64,000 bases of DNA, taken from assembly GCA_946699065.1 (NCBI GenBank), contig CAMPDV010000358.1, positions 62,001 through 126,000 of the forward strand. The letters run 5' to 3'. Shown piece by piece: positions 1-12,697 of this stretch; position 1 is the stretch's first letter, and each line of letters opens with the position of its first letter. Made by a program: the position numbers and the translations under genes. Source of the stretch: Loxodes magnus (lineage: Eukaryota > Ciliophora > Karyorelictea > Loxodida > Loxodidae). Under the pieces are notes generated by a model. The model was not told where the DNA came from. It did no database searches and saw only the letters and a list, made by a program, of their open reading frames with translations.

Positions 1-529
1 ATATAAAATATAGAGAATATCTTAAATTATAAAATAAAATACTTTATTATTAAATTAATTCTAATAAGGATGAAGCCACGCGAAAAAATCTAAATTTAAG
101 TGCTAAGATACATAAAAATTAAAGAAAGCACTAGAAATTAATTAACCAAAAAATGAATGAAGGCTAGGCTAAAGAAATTAGCAATAATAAATATTACTAA
201 AATTAAAAATTTTTGCGAGTTTTTCACAGTTTTTCCTTCGACCTTTTGATTTTTCTAAAGATATAAGAAAATTTTTTATTTTATTTGATCTTTGCTAATT
301 TTATTGTTGCATATTTTCTCTATGGAAGTATTATTTTGATTTTATCTTTTTAATCTAATTTAATGCAGTATATCTTCTTTAGATTCATCCTTCTTTGTTT
401 TTTCGTTTTCTTCCTAACTTTTTAATTTTTTAATAAAAGAAAATTTTTTCAATTTTTTGTTTATATACTTCGTGGTAATGCAAATAAGAATGCTTTTTCT
501 CTTTTTTTTTTATTTTTCTTTCTAGATTT

Positions 530-835
530 TCATACTATCAATTTATCAATCTATTGGTTCAATTAAAATTTTTACTTATTACTATTTCTTTTTAATTTGA
601 TTAATTTTTCTACTTCCTCTTTTGTTTCTGAGTATAAGTGAAAGATTAAATATTTTACTTAATTGCAAAACTCAAAAAGATTTAAATTCATCTCTTTTTG
701 TATGAATTTAGAATCAATTTCTTTGTGTTTGTTAATTTTTTCATTAGTTTCATCAACTTTCTAAATTATTTAGTCCAATTCTTGTAATTTAGTTATTATT
801 TTATCAATTCACCAAAAACTTATTTATTAAGTCAT
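530..835 (-). CDS. Small coiled-coil-like ORF, TGA-interrupted (doubtful)
   Basis: With TAA/TAG as Gln this minus-strand frame runs about 100 codons from an ATG at 835 to a TGA at 530-532. The translation is rich in Lys, Glu, Ile and Gln with heptad-like spacing (for example KLQELDQIIQKVDETNEKI), suggesting a coiled coil. One TGA is in frame at codon 9 (809-811), directly after a TGG; if it is a stop, the frame must start later and no ATG is well placed. A second purine-rich stretch in another frame follows toward 430. No family is recognised. It may be an exon of a larger gene or chance openness in T-rich DNA. Confidence 0.2.
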
Positions 836-1072
836 GGAAAATTTAGAGAAATCTTTATATAATTCTGACTTGCACTATATTTTGGTTTTTCTTTCTAATT
901 TGTAATAGCAATTGATCAACTATTTTCCTATCATTTCTTATCCATTTCCTAAATAATAAAGAAATATATTTTTAAGACTTTAGAAAAATCAAAAGCATAT
1001 CTTCTTACATCTTAATTTTAATTAAAATTATTATGGTTTATTTAACTTTAAAAACCAAAAACATCCAGAAAA

Positions 1073-1873
1073 ATGGAAAAAGAAAAGCAACTAAAAAATT
1101 AGCAGAGAAAGGCTAGGATATAAGCTTGGCTAGAAGAAGAAAAGCAAAAATCACCTGAATTTTCGACATCGTATCAAGGCAAACAACTATAAAGATATTA
1201 GGAAAATTATTCAACAATATAAAAAAAAGAATCAATATATGGATAATATGAGAAAATGAGATAAAAATCAGCATGCAGGATTATATATTTTACGTTTTTT
1301 TAGATAGAATAAGAGAACTGATGATGAATATTGAGAAAACATCCTTAGAATCGATATATTTATGGAAGTAATTTGTTCAAAATAAAATCTTAGCAGAAAA
1401 AAAGTATTAGATAATTTTAAGTCAACTAAATAGAAGAAATTCAAATGATTACTAAAGAAAATAAGATGAATATCATGACTAATCAATTAAATTATTAAAT
1501 AGAATTTGAAAGAACTTAAATAATAAGAAGATTGGAAAAACTTGCGAATTTTTTTCTTCCTACATAGAAGCAGAAATAGAAGATAAAAGATAAAAGAATG
1601 CTGAAATTGAAATTTTTTTTAACATCTAAAACAATGCTCTAGTTTTAAATCAACTAAAAACACTTTTTATAAATAGCAATAGAGTTTAAAAAAAAGATTG
1701 CATAAAGAATAAACCTTGATAATGAAGGGAGCGATAATTATTAAAAAATGTCGAGGAATATGATCTCGATAAAAATGAATAGTTGGAACTGGTTGAAAAT
1801 CCAAGAATAAGAAATATTTCTTACACTTTTAGATTAAATAGTGATAACAACTTTAAAAATCATTATATTTTGA
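1073..1873 (+). CDS. Coiled-coil-like gene in three successive frames
   Basis: An ATG at 1073 opens an 82-codon frame (beginning MEKEKQLKNQQRKARIQAWL) ending at a TGA at 1319-1321. A second frame then continues with helix-forming sequence to about 1500, and a third runs to a TGA at 1871-1873. All three read as charged helical protein using Gln TAA/TAG codons, so one gene split by short introns or frameshifts is more likely than three genes. I could not fix splice sites. No domain is recognised; a cytoskeletal or ciliary coiled-coil protein would look like this, but that is a guess. Confidence 0.35.
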
Positions 1874-3887
1874 TAAATACAGTCCATCTTTTTACTTATT
1901 ATTAATATTTCATTTACAATTAGCTTCTTAAAGCTTTTCATTTAGTTTGCTTTTAACTTATTACTTAACTATTAATTTTTATCTTATAACTATGGTTAAT
2001 AAATATTTTTAATTAATTTTTTTACTAAAAATATTATTTTATTTCTATTTTTCGTTCTATTCTAGATAAATTTAATTGTATTTTTTTTCAAAAATTTATC
2101 GAATATTTTCCTTAATATCTGGCTATAAGTCATAATCCGATATTTTAATTCATTATATTAAAATGATTGTTTATTTTTATTTTTGTAAGTATAAAACATA
2201 AAAAACACCTATCGTTTACAATATAGGAACATTATAAATAGAATTAGTAATTTTTTTCTCGATTTGCTTCTCCAATCTTTATTACATGTATTTTAATTCA
2301 ATTAGCCTCAAATATTATTTTATATTTAGCATTTTAAATTCAGTTAACTTGAATATGTATTTATATCTATATCTATGCTCATTAAATCCTACTTAGTTTA
2401 TTAATTTTATTGTTGCAAATTTATAAATAATTTTACTTCTTCTCTGCAATTTAGGATTTAACTTCTTATCTTTTTGAAATAAGAAATTCAGAAAATTTTT
2501 TGGTTTCTTTAAAATTTATATCTATATGCATCAAGAATAATTTAACTAGTGCCCATAAATAACTATTAAATATAATAGAGTTCAATTTACCTTTATCTCA
2601 ATAACTAAAGTTTATAAAATGTTCATCAAAGTTGATTTATCAAAATAACTAAAATATCACATCTATTTGAAGATTTTATATGGTATAAATTATGCGCTTT
2701 TTTATTTTTAAATTATGACAATTTTAATATCAATGCCGTGTTAAATCAATTGCTTAAGAGATTTAATATAAAAAACTTTTAAAAAGTTAATAAATATAAA
2801 TTAAAAGCAGAATACAATAAAAAAATATTTGCAACTAATATAAAAATAAATAGATATCCTTGTTTTCTTTATTGAAAGCTTCATTTTAAAATAATCAAGA
2901 TATATCATTTAAATTATCAAAATATTCTAATTTTATAATTTAAAATTTTCAAGTAATCCTTTATTTAAAATTTTTTATAAGCTATTGTTCAGTTATAATT
3001 TTTTATTTTAGAATATTTTAGAATATTTATACTAATATTTATATATTTTCATCATTATTTTGCCGCAAAATAAACTTATATATTTTAATTTAAATAATTT
3101 TTAGTTTTTCGTTATTATTTCTTTACTTTTTTGCTAATATTCTTTCTTTTCAATTTTACATAATTAATTTTTAATTCATATGATATTCTAAAATTGCGTT
3201 AGTAAGCAATATTGACTAAAATATCCATATAAAAAGATATTAAAATTTTTTGGAAAGTAATAAAATATTAAAATTTCTTATAGCCTTAATAAAAATTTTC
3301 TAATTTTCTTAAACTTTAACCAATTAATAGTATTTTAAGAGTTCTCCCTCATCATCTATCTAAAAACCTTAAACATTATAAACAAAATTCTTTACTCTCT
3401 TATGTAATAAATCTACTTGTCCCTTATAGTAATTAATTTTATCATAAGCATATTTCCCTTTATTTATTCCATAAAATTTTAAACTTAGGTATGAAAATTA
3501 TTTTATAATATTCATAAAATAGTAATTTATTAAATAATAAGGATTCTTTATTTCTGTTTTTAATTGATTTCTATATCTTAATATAGAAACTTAAGTTTAT
3601 ATTTGTTATTAAAATTAATAAATTAATTTAAAGATTCATTAGAGAGAAAATAAATATCTTCATTTTATAAAAGCCTTTCTACTGAAATTTAAACATAAAT
3701 TCTTTATATGATATGTAAATTATATATTTTAAATCTCGTAAAAAATTAAATAAAATATCTTCTTTATTTTTACATCTAAAAAATCTTAACTTTAGTTATT
3801 TCATTAGAAAATAAAATTAGCTAAAATTAATTAGTTTAATTCTCTCATAAATTTAATCAAAATTTATTATTTTATTTTTTCTTTCTA
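1874..3887. other. A+T-rich stretch without supportable gene
   Basis: About 2 kb of very A+T-rich sequence left of the inverted-repeat element. Short frames occur on both strands but none shows a domain, a paralog in the window or a change in base composition. Nothing further is seen. Confidence 0.5.
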
Positions 3888-4763
3888 TTATAAAGTTAAA
3901 GTTAAAGTTAAAAAGCTTTGTTAAAGCCTTATTAGTCAGCCATCTGAACTATTCTATCAGCTTGTCTCCATTAGTTTGTCTTGAATTCCTACTAGGCTTA
4001 GTTAGGCGGTGTAAAACTTCATTAGTGCACCATCCTTTAATATTCTGAATAGTCTTCATCTTGCACGTAGCGTTCCTAATTATTTATCCAAGGATTAAGA
4101 TTTGAATTAAAGAATTTTTTTCTATACATTTTTCCGCTTTATGTTGGATATATCCTAAATAGTTTTCTAAAAATATCTTATTTATTATTTCTTTAAATTT
4201 CGCTTAGTTAGTAGAAGTATTTTCATTGGTGTTATTTATTGCACACGTAGTATTTTATTCTTCTTTTAACCTATTATTCCTGAAACACTTATTTAATTTA
4301 AATTTACTACTTATTTTAAATAAACGTTTACTGTTTATTTTAATTTGAGGCTTCATTTTCTATTTCCATAGGATCTGATTAATTCTGTTAAAACGAAAAT
4401 GGCATTACCTGAATTTATTATTAAATTTAATGAATTCTTTGTTCCAGTTTGTTTTCTATTTCTTATGATGATTAATATGTTTCTCAAGTAAAGACGTTAT
4501 TAATTTTTCTAATTTTTCTACTTTATCAGTGAGGTATCTATTTTAAACATAAACTCTTTTAATGACTTATTAATATTTCTATTTGAGTTTGTGTTGGAAG
4601 TTTTTTTAATTCTGGATTTCCAATTGTTAATGTTCGTCATATCAATCATATTTCTCACTTTCACTCATTGTAATTATTTCGCTTTTTTTATTTTTTAGAG
4701 AATTTTCCTGTTTACATGTTTTTTTCAAAGTTCTGTTATTTCTTAGAAGCAATTTTATATATA
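3888..4763 (-). repeat. Left terminal inverted repeat with ORF reading inward-to-outward
   Basis: Left copy of the 876-bp repeat. On the minus strand an ATG at 4666-4668 starts a Gln- and Lys-rich frame that runs about 260 codons to the outer end, where the GTTAAA hexamers are translated as alternating Gln/Leu. The same three in-frame TGA codons as in the right copy are present. It differs from the right copy at a few positions, for example in the last 30 codons. Confidence 0.7.
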
Positions 4764-4919
4764 ATGAAAGATTAATTGAATGATGAACATTGGCAAACAA
4801 TTTGATCATTAATTGTCCTTTTTCTGAAAAAATTGTTTGTATTAAAACAAAATAGGAAGATAAAATAAAAATAGAAACTCGTAAAAAATCTTAATATAAA
4901 CATCTTTAAATTTAATTAA

Positions 4920-5189
4920 ATGGGACTTGGAAATAGAATAAAAGATGTATCCTAATTGAATAAGATAATTGATATAGAATAAAAAACTTCTAATTTGGAA
5001 TTTCATTTAGTATAAATTAGCATTATATTTTTTTAATAGGAAAAGAAGAAAGAATTTCAGTTTTAAGGAGTATGCTTTGAGATAAAAGAAGTAATAAGTA
5101 TTTTGAAAAGTGAATAAGTAAAGTATGTAGAGCAAGATAAAACCAATATCAAATTTTTTATTTCAGAAAAAATTCAATTTTATTACTGA
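4920..5189 (+). CDS. 89-codon hypothetical ORF inside the inverted-repeat element
   Basis: ATG at 4920 after an A-rich leader, TGA at 5187-5189, with TAA/TAG as Gln. The product is helical and charged, with an EKKKEFQFQG-like centre; no domain is recognised. A segment near 5010-5038 begins GTAT and ends TTAATAG and could be a very short intron. It lies just inside the left terminal repeat, so if real it may belong to the element. Confidence 0.25.
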
Positions 5190-5309
5190 CTCCTGTGTGC
5201 TGAAAACTTGAAAAATTAAGAATTTTTTAAGTATTTACGAAATATCTTAAATTATAAATATTATATATCTTAATATAGAAATTTCATATTATTAAATAAA
5301 ATAAAAATA

Positions 5310-5618
5310 ATTGAAAAGATGGTGGGGAGCTGAGAATAACCTTCGTGACTAAACTTTCTGGTTTTATGGCTAGGAACAATTTCCTTTCCTGTCGCTGAGA
5401 AAGTCTCTGGTCAGAGTCATTTTCTGAAGGAACACTGTCTTTGAGATTATCCGCTCTTGGTAGGGGCTTGAAGCCTGGCTGCTCATAGCGATGGGGCTCC
5501 CTAGCAGCTGTACCTGGAGCACAACAGTATATCCCCGTTAATCCATAAAAAGAGAGCGTCGGGTTGTGCAATCGGAAAGGAGTTACCGATTCAAAAACTT
5601 TTTTAGTTGAAATTAATT
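5310..5618 (+). repeat. G+C-rich dispersed repeat R1, copy 1
   Basis: A roughly 310-bp island far richer in G+C than its surroundings, similar over its whole length to 27422-27731 in the same orientation. Both start after an AAAGAT-like motif and end at AATTAATTAATT. Read on the plus strand, both copies give similar peptide segments (TFWFYGQEQ near the start, NTVFEIIRSW in the middle), but one copy needs a frameshift and both have TGA codons. Substitutions between copies are not concentrated at third positions, so coding is unproven. It may be a SINE-like unit or a fragment of a retrotransposon. Confidence 0.65.
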
Positions 5619-8600
5619 AATTAAATAAATAAAATAAATTTAGTTAGTTACTAAAATCTTAAGTTAAGAGTTAATTCAAATTTAGAATTTTATTTTAAAT
5701 TTTAAGACAATTTATTAAAATAGAAAATCACTTTTTAATGAAAGAAAAAAGTTTAATTGACTATAAATTCTAAAATTAGTGAAGGTAATTTTATAATAAA
5801 ATTTTATAAAGCTTAATACTAGAATGATTAATATTAATATACATCTGAAACATTTATACTTTAATAGAATAAAACTATTTGTTAATTAAATAATTATTCA
5901 TTTTAAATTTCTATGAATGTTAAGATTAGAGAAAACTTTCTAAGTTTTTTTTCTAAATATATTGAATATTAATTTCTATCAAGTTAGAAATCCTTTAAAT
6001 CCTCAGATAATTTTAAACTATTTGGTACCCTTTACGAAAATATTAAATTATACCTAAGATATATAACATATAATATATAAATAAGCCTATAAATAGTAGG
6101 TTATCTATTTGTTATTATTTTAATTTTAAACTTAAAAATCTTTGATTATGGTTTTATATCTATCTATCTAAATTTAATTTAATATGTTTTCCTTTTAATA
6201 GTAAAATTAAGTATAAATTAATTCCTTAAACTTTAATATTAATAAAAAAAATAATTATTTAATGCAATTTATAAGACTAAATTCTAAAATCTGAAATATA
6301 TTTTATTTTGATTTCTCATCAATTGAAAAGCAAAATGCTTTAAAAAATCAACTTTTTTTGGTAAGTTTTAAAATGTAATAAAGTATAGTAGAAAACTTTT
6401 TTTAATATTTTATTTAAGTTAAACATAATATAAGAATAATTAAAAATAGTAATAAAAGAGTAATTATTAAAGAAATAATTTTATATCTTAAACTTTTTAT
6501 TAAAATCATTTGAATGTAATGTTTATATTACCTCTTAAAGTTTAACTTTTAATTTTTTTTAATTTAGATATTTTCTTATTTATTTTTTAAGTACATTAGT
6601 AGAAATATATGACTAAAAAAACTAGAATGATTAGTTAAAGAGATGCTAGCATAATGATTTTTGGATAAAGTTTTTATTTTTTCAGTAATATTGCTTAGTT
6701 TTTGAGGTTTGAGAAAATTCTACTATAAACTTCTTAACTTAAAAAATGAAATTGATTTAAACTCTATTTAGACCGAAGCTCTAATAAAAAGTAAATTCAA
6801 ATTTATTAAATATAGGTTAAGAAAACTACAATAAAAATTCTTTATTTATGTTAATTTTTTTTGACTATGAAAAGTTCTTCTTTCAATAAAATTGTTTTTT
6901 ATTTTTAAGTATTGCTTAAAAAAGAGTAAATTTAATCATATTTCCATTTAGAAAGTATTGTAATTAGTTTAACACACAACTTTTAAAAAATCTTCGCTGT
7001 AATTTCCTTTTTATCCTAAAAGTGTTAAATTCAGATCTACCTTTAATTAATTTGCCTTTAAGTTTAAATTAATTTATAATGTCTTAGCAACTTTAAATAA
7101 ATTACCATACCAATAAAAATTGTTATAGTCTCTTTTAAGAAATTTCTTTAAATAGTTTTAGATAAAGTTTTATCTTATAGCCACTTTTCTGATATAAATT
7201 AACTATTTTTACAATTGAAAAATTATTATCTTATTACTTCTATCTATAATTAAGAACAAAACTAACTAATTATTTAATTTTATTTTAAACTCAAAATACG
7301 TTTTAGACTCATCCTGTACAACTTACAAAATTTGATATTTTTCATTGTAATTGATGTATATTAAGTAATTTAATACCGCTTAATTTAAATAAAAATAAGC
7401 AAACTGATCTTAAATTAGATATCAACTTATTAAAACTTAATGAAGATTTATCTTTAATAAAGTAATTATATTTAAACTTAGTAATTATTATGATTATATA
7501 AAAAATGGCTCCTAAAAATAAAAATTTCCAAACTAGACTAATAAAATATAATAAAAATAAGTTTATCTTTAATATCTACAAAACGAAAATCTTAAATTCT
7601 AACAGGTAGTCTAAGAAATTTCAAACAAAGTATGTGTTCTAATTTAGAAAATTTATTAATTGAAACAGGAAAACAATGGATTAAAATAAGATATCGTAAG
7701 TAGATCTTCTGATCGGCAAATATACTTATTAATCCAACAGACTGAATAAAAATTACAAAGAATAAATTATGAAAAGAATCAGGAAATACAAAATAAGATA
7801 AACTATGATAATATGGATTTAGAGATAGAGAGAGAAAAAATAAATTATGCATTAATTTATACTAAATGTTCTTCTATTCATAGAATTAATAATTGAAAAT
7901 GGACTATTTCTTCAAAATGAAAAAAATAAATATTTATCAGATTAAATTAACTTCAATTTATAAAATAATTTAATGCTTATCTTATTTCACATTTCACTAG
8001 TCAATATTAATTTAAATTAAATTAAATTCTATTAAGAGGGGACTAAAATAATTTATTGCTTTAATTTGGTTCTGAATGAAGGATTTAAAGTAAATAATTT
8101 TAGAGAAATAATTATAAAAATAAATTTAAAGAGTAAATTTTGAATCTAAGGCAGTTTATTTTAGGAGTATTAAGAATTAAAATCTAAATATAATTAATAA
8201 TTTAAAAATAATTATTTAATTTAAGAAAATCAATTTCTAAAAAAGGTTTTAAGTTTATTTTAAGAAAGTTCGGTTCATCTTTTAGTAGAACTTAATATAT
8301 ATAAGCTAAGTCTCAATATTGATATAGAATAAATGGATAAAGCTTGAAAAATTAATTAAAAATTTATAAACTTAAGACAAAATATTAATTTTTATACTTT
8401 AAAAGCTTAAAATTAAAATAATAAATAAAAAATAGAAGAGATCTAGTTTTGAAATAAAACATTAATTTATAGATACAAATAAAAAAAATGTATATTAATA
8501 TCTAATAATTAAATAATAATCATCAAGTATTAAGATTATGATAAATTCTTTATTTCATCTAATTAGTAGTATTCTTTTAGTGATTAAGGATTTTTTACTT

Positions 8601-8762
8601 AGAAAGAAAAATTATGCCATTTTCAGTTCATTAAATTAAAAATTTCAAACATTTGAACAATAATTTTTTATTTTTTTAAGTTGAAATTAATTGTAATTAA
8701 TTGCTACTTTTTAGTTACAGATACAAGTTTATATTTACATATAATTATAAAAGAATATTATA
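5619..8762. other. A+T-rich interior of the inverted-repeat element
   Basis: About 3.1 kb between repeat R1 and the right terminal repeat. Only short low-complexity frames occur. No transposase, polymerase, integrase or helicase motif could be seen on either strand. Confidence 0.5.
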
Positions 8763-9639
8763 TATATATAAAATTGCTTCTAAGAAATAACAGAACTTTG
8801 AAAAAAACATGTAAACAGGAAAATTCTCTAAAAAAATAAAAAAACGAAATAATTACAATGAGTGAAAGTGAGAAATATGATTGATATGACGAACATTAAC
8901 AATTGGAAATCCAGAATTAAAAAAACTTCCAACACAAACTCAAATAGAAATATTAATAAGTCATTAAAAGAGTTTATGTTTAAAATAGATACCTCACTGA
9001 TAAAGTAGAAAAATTAGAAAAACTAATAACGTCTTTACTTGAGAAACAATATTAATCATCATAAGAAATAGAAAACAAACTGGAACAAAGAATTCATTAA
9101 ATTTAATAATAAATTCAGGTAATGTCATTTTCGTTTTAACAGAATTAATCAGATCCTATGGAAATAGAAAATGAAGCCTCAAATTAAAATAAACAGTAAA
9201 CGTTTATTTAAAATAAGTAGTAAATTTAAATTAAATAAGTGCTACAGGAATAATAGGTTAAAAGAAGAATAAAATACTACGTGTGCAATAAATAACACCA
9301 ATGAAAATACTTCTACTAACTAAGCGAAATTTAAAGAAATAATAAATAAGATATTTTTAGAAAACTATTTAGGATATATCCAACATAAAGCGGAAAAAAA
9401 TATAGAAAACAATTCTTTAATTAAAATCTTAATCCTTGGATAAATAATTAGGAACGCTACATGCAAGATGAAGACTATTCAGAATATTAAAGGATGGTGC
9501 ACTAATGAAGTTTTACACCGCCTAACTAAGCCTAGTAGGAATTCAAGACAAACTAATTGAGACAAGCTGATAGAATAGGTCAGATAGCTGACTACTAAGG
9601 CTTTAACAAAGCTTTTTAACTTTAACTTTAACTTTATAA
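8763..9639 (+). repeat. Right terminal inverted repeat with long Gln-rich ORF
   Basis: Right copy of the repeat. ATG at 8858-8860 begins MSESEKYD, followed by a TGA (8882-8884); the same frame then gives a coiled-coil-like Gln/Lys/Glu-rich block, a second TGA (9302-9304), a more complex block including NPWINNQERYMQDEDYSEY, a third TGA (9506-9508), and a tail ending in Gln/Leu repeats from the GTTAAA hexamers. No frameshift is needed. An alternative frame in the outer half is also open but has a copy-specific TGA here. All three TGAs are shared with the other repeat copies. No homologous family is recognised. Confidence 0.6.
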
Positions 9640-12600
9640 AAGTTAAATATAAATCAAATGAAGAGTTAATAAGAAATTTAGATTGCTAAATTACTCTTTT
9701 CGAGAAATTCTTAGATTTTAGAAAAATTTAAATTAAATTAAATTTTTGATAAATATTATCTTTGAATCATTATTATAGAGTACAGTTCAATCTGATATTT
9801 TAGTAATGCTGAATTTCTTAGATTTTTTAATTTAAATGCAGAACCAAATTTTTTAAAATTTATGAGTATTTAAACTTAAAATTTCCAGCCTAGAAATAGG
9901 TCGTCTTAGATTGTAGAAAGTCTTATTGCTTCAGAAGGTCTTACTTAAAAATATTACTACTTTTATTTATGGAAGCTAAATGAAGAATCAGAATTAAATG
10001 ATGTTTACAATGAGAGGCTATCATAATAAAAATGGAATATACTTCATAGTAGAAATTTCAAATAAATAAAGATTATAAATTTTTCAGATGGAAAAATAGT
10101 AATTTTAATAATATTAGATTATCCTAAGATTCTAATTTTTAAAATTGCTCATTTTGAATAATTTCTTTATGGTTTCTGCTCGAAATTAATTTAATAATTG
10201 ATAATGCTTAATTTACTCAAAATATCTATTTTATGAAGTCATGATTTAATAAAGCTACCTCAATCATATTGCACACTTTCAGTTTGGTAATCATTCTAAT
10301 GTATTTTCTTATTTAATAGCAAAAGTTATATGTTAAAAAATATTTGATGCTTATTATAAAATTTTAAGAATTAGCAAAAGAATAAATTAAGAGTGGGAGT
10401 ATTAATATTCCTAATATATAGGAATTAGAGTCTATATTAATAATATTTTATATTAAATGTATATCATTGAAATAAGGGGGTGAGACTTATATGATCAAAC
10501 TTTATAAAATGATAAAATATTTTAATTACAATAAAAAATAATTTAACTAAGATAAATTAATTTTTCTTTAATTTATTAAATCCAATTTATTCCTTATGTA
10601 AATTCATTTTTAATATATCTAAAGATCATTAGTAAGTTAAAAAATTATTGCGAATTTTAAACTTATTTAGAATCTTTTAAGAATGCAAAAGAGGGCTTGA
10701 ATAGAATTATAAAAATATTTAAATTGCTTAGACAATTGATTAAGAGACAAAACATAATGATAAATTATTAAATATCTTTTTATTAATTGAAATTTATCAT
10801 CTAAATTGAGTCTATCTAAGTTAGCATTAATTCTTAATGATTTTTCTTTTAAACATTTTTTGGGCTAAAATTTTCTTTACTATATTTTGGATTTTTTATT
10901 TTTGTATGTCAAATTTAAAATAATTTCGTAAAATCAACTTTATCTGCATGATTTAATTTTTATTTTAGATAAAATTAAGAAAAAACTTTCAAGACAAATT
11001 ATTTTAAATTAAATATGTTTTAGATTAAATTTAATTAAAGCAAATAGAATTCATATCAATTATATTAAAGCTTATTACACTAATTTTTTAAATCCTCATT
11101 AAAAACTCTATAAATTCTCATCACTAACTTCTCTTCTTTATAGAGTAAGATATTAAAATAATTTAAGTGGAATAGATTTTATATTTATAAAAATAAAAAT
11201 CTTAGTTATACCTTAATATATACAAAAGCTTAAGATATAACAAAAGACCACAATCTTTATAATTAAATAGCTTAATTTTAAATTTGATTGTAGATTTAAC
11301 TAGTTTATTATTGATTAGATTATATTATATTTTATTTATTCTATCTTTTTTAAATCTTTATCATTTAAATTAAAAAATTGAAAACAATATAAGAGCAAAA
11401 ACATATTTATTTTTAGATCCTTGAAAATATTTTAATTAATACCAATCTAGCAATTCTTTTTATATAATGCATTTACCTTTATTAATGATATAATTAATAT
11501 CCTATAAAATAAAAATGTGTGTAAAATAAATTTATATAATTAAAAAATTATACAAAGTGCTTCTATATTATTTTCTAGAAAGAAATATAAGCTATATATC
11601 AAATGCTATTTATAAAAGAAATTTAATTAGTATAATCTCAAATCTTAAAGATAATTTAATTTTCCTTTATGCTTGCTTTTATTATTTTTTTAAATAAACA
11701 AATTAAAATATTTAATTTTTCAAAATATATCATAAAGACACAAAATAAATAAAAATTAGCCTTATAAACTTTAAAATAAAATAAATAGAGCATACTAAAA
11801 TTGCAAATTTAGTTATAATTTTAAATTTTATTATAATTTATTAATAAAATCATGTATATCCGAGTATAAATTCATGAATAATAGCAATCAAAAATTGAAT
11901 AAAGATAAACATAATATAGTAATCGTATGCAAATAAAAAATAAATTCTAAAATCATAACTAAATAAAAGCGCTGCATTTAACTATAATTATACTTTTAGT
12001 TAAAAGGATGATTTTTGTAATGAGAAAAATAAAAATGATATAAAATACAAATCTATTTAAAATTTATCCTTATTCTCATAAAGTGTTATATATTCATAAA
12101 AATTTTTGATTGCAAATTATTTAAAAAATTTTCTAAACATTAGACTTCTTTTTAGAAGTATAATCTGAAGGATGAAGATTTAATAGCTTAAAAAAATATA
12201 ATATTTTATTTTTTGGTGAATTCATCATTAACATCATTTCTTTTATAAAAATTTTATTTTTAAACATGAAATTTATAAATAATTAGTTTTTTTTAATTAT
12301 AAATTAAGAATGTCAAAAAATAATTATTTTATTATTTAAATGTTCTATATTTGAAAAATCAAACTTCTCTTTATATCTACTTCTTAAATAAGTTTTATTA
12401 AAATTCTAATTATTTTATTCCATTCAGTTGATAGATTTTTTGAAACGAGAATAAATTAATAATTAAAAATCTATAAGCATAAAAAAGGAATTTATGGTTC
12501 TATTAAATAAAGTTCTAACTTTAAAATAAAGGAAGAGTTCTTTAAGTAGAAATAATTATAGCTATTTTGTCTCCTTTTTTAAGGATAAATCAGATAAAAA

Positions 12601-12697
12601 ATAATAAATATTTTATATATAACTTATTATTCTTTAAAACATTCCACATTTTCAAATTATTCATAAATTCCCTCTTATATAATTATCCTTCTATTTG
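9640..12697. other. A+T-rich stretch without supportable gene
   Basis: About 3 kb right of the inverted-repeat element. No frame here shows a domain, a paralog in the window or a composition change. Nothing further is seen. Confidence 0.5.

Larger units (their letters stand above)
3888..9639. mobile_element. 5.75-kb element with about 876-bp inverted terminal repeats
   Basis: The segment 3888-4763 is repeated in inverse orientation at 8763-9639 with only scattered substitutions, giving a palindromic 5.75-kb unit. Each outer end carries three GTTAAA hexamers. The 4 kb interior is A+T-rich, holds a possible 89-codon ORF (4920-5189) and one copy of a G+C-rich dispersed repeat (5310-5618), but no recognisable transposase or polymerase. 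Long inverted repeats of this size are known from the germline-limited Tlr elements of Tetrahymena; I cannot show that this is the same family. No clean target-site duplication is visible because the palindrome runs into TTATAAA on both sides. Confidence 0.75.

Noticed and set aside
3895-3912. GTTAAA hexamers as a telomere-like repeat
   Set aside because: Ciliate telomeres of this kind are G-rich (such as GGGGTT); the hexamers are only three units long, lie at the terminal repeat edge and are translated in its ORF.
5284-5571. 95-codon minus-strand ORF in repeat R1
   Set aside because: In the second R1 copy the same frame is broken by a one-base indel and a TGA, and substitutions are not third-position biased, so coding is not supported.
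7592-7852. 86-codon minus-strand ORF
   Set aside because: Low-complexity hydrophobic translation without TAA/TAG by chance; no paralog, no island and no clear role in the surrounding element.
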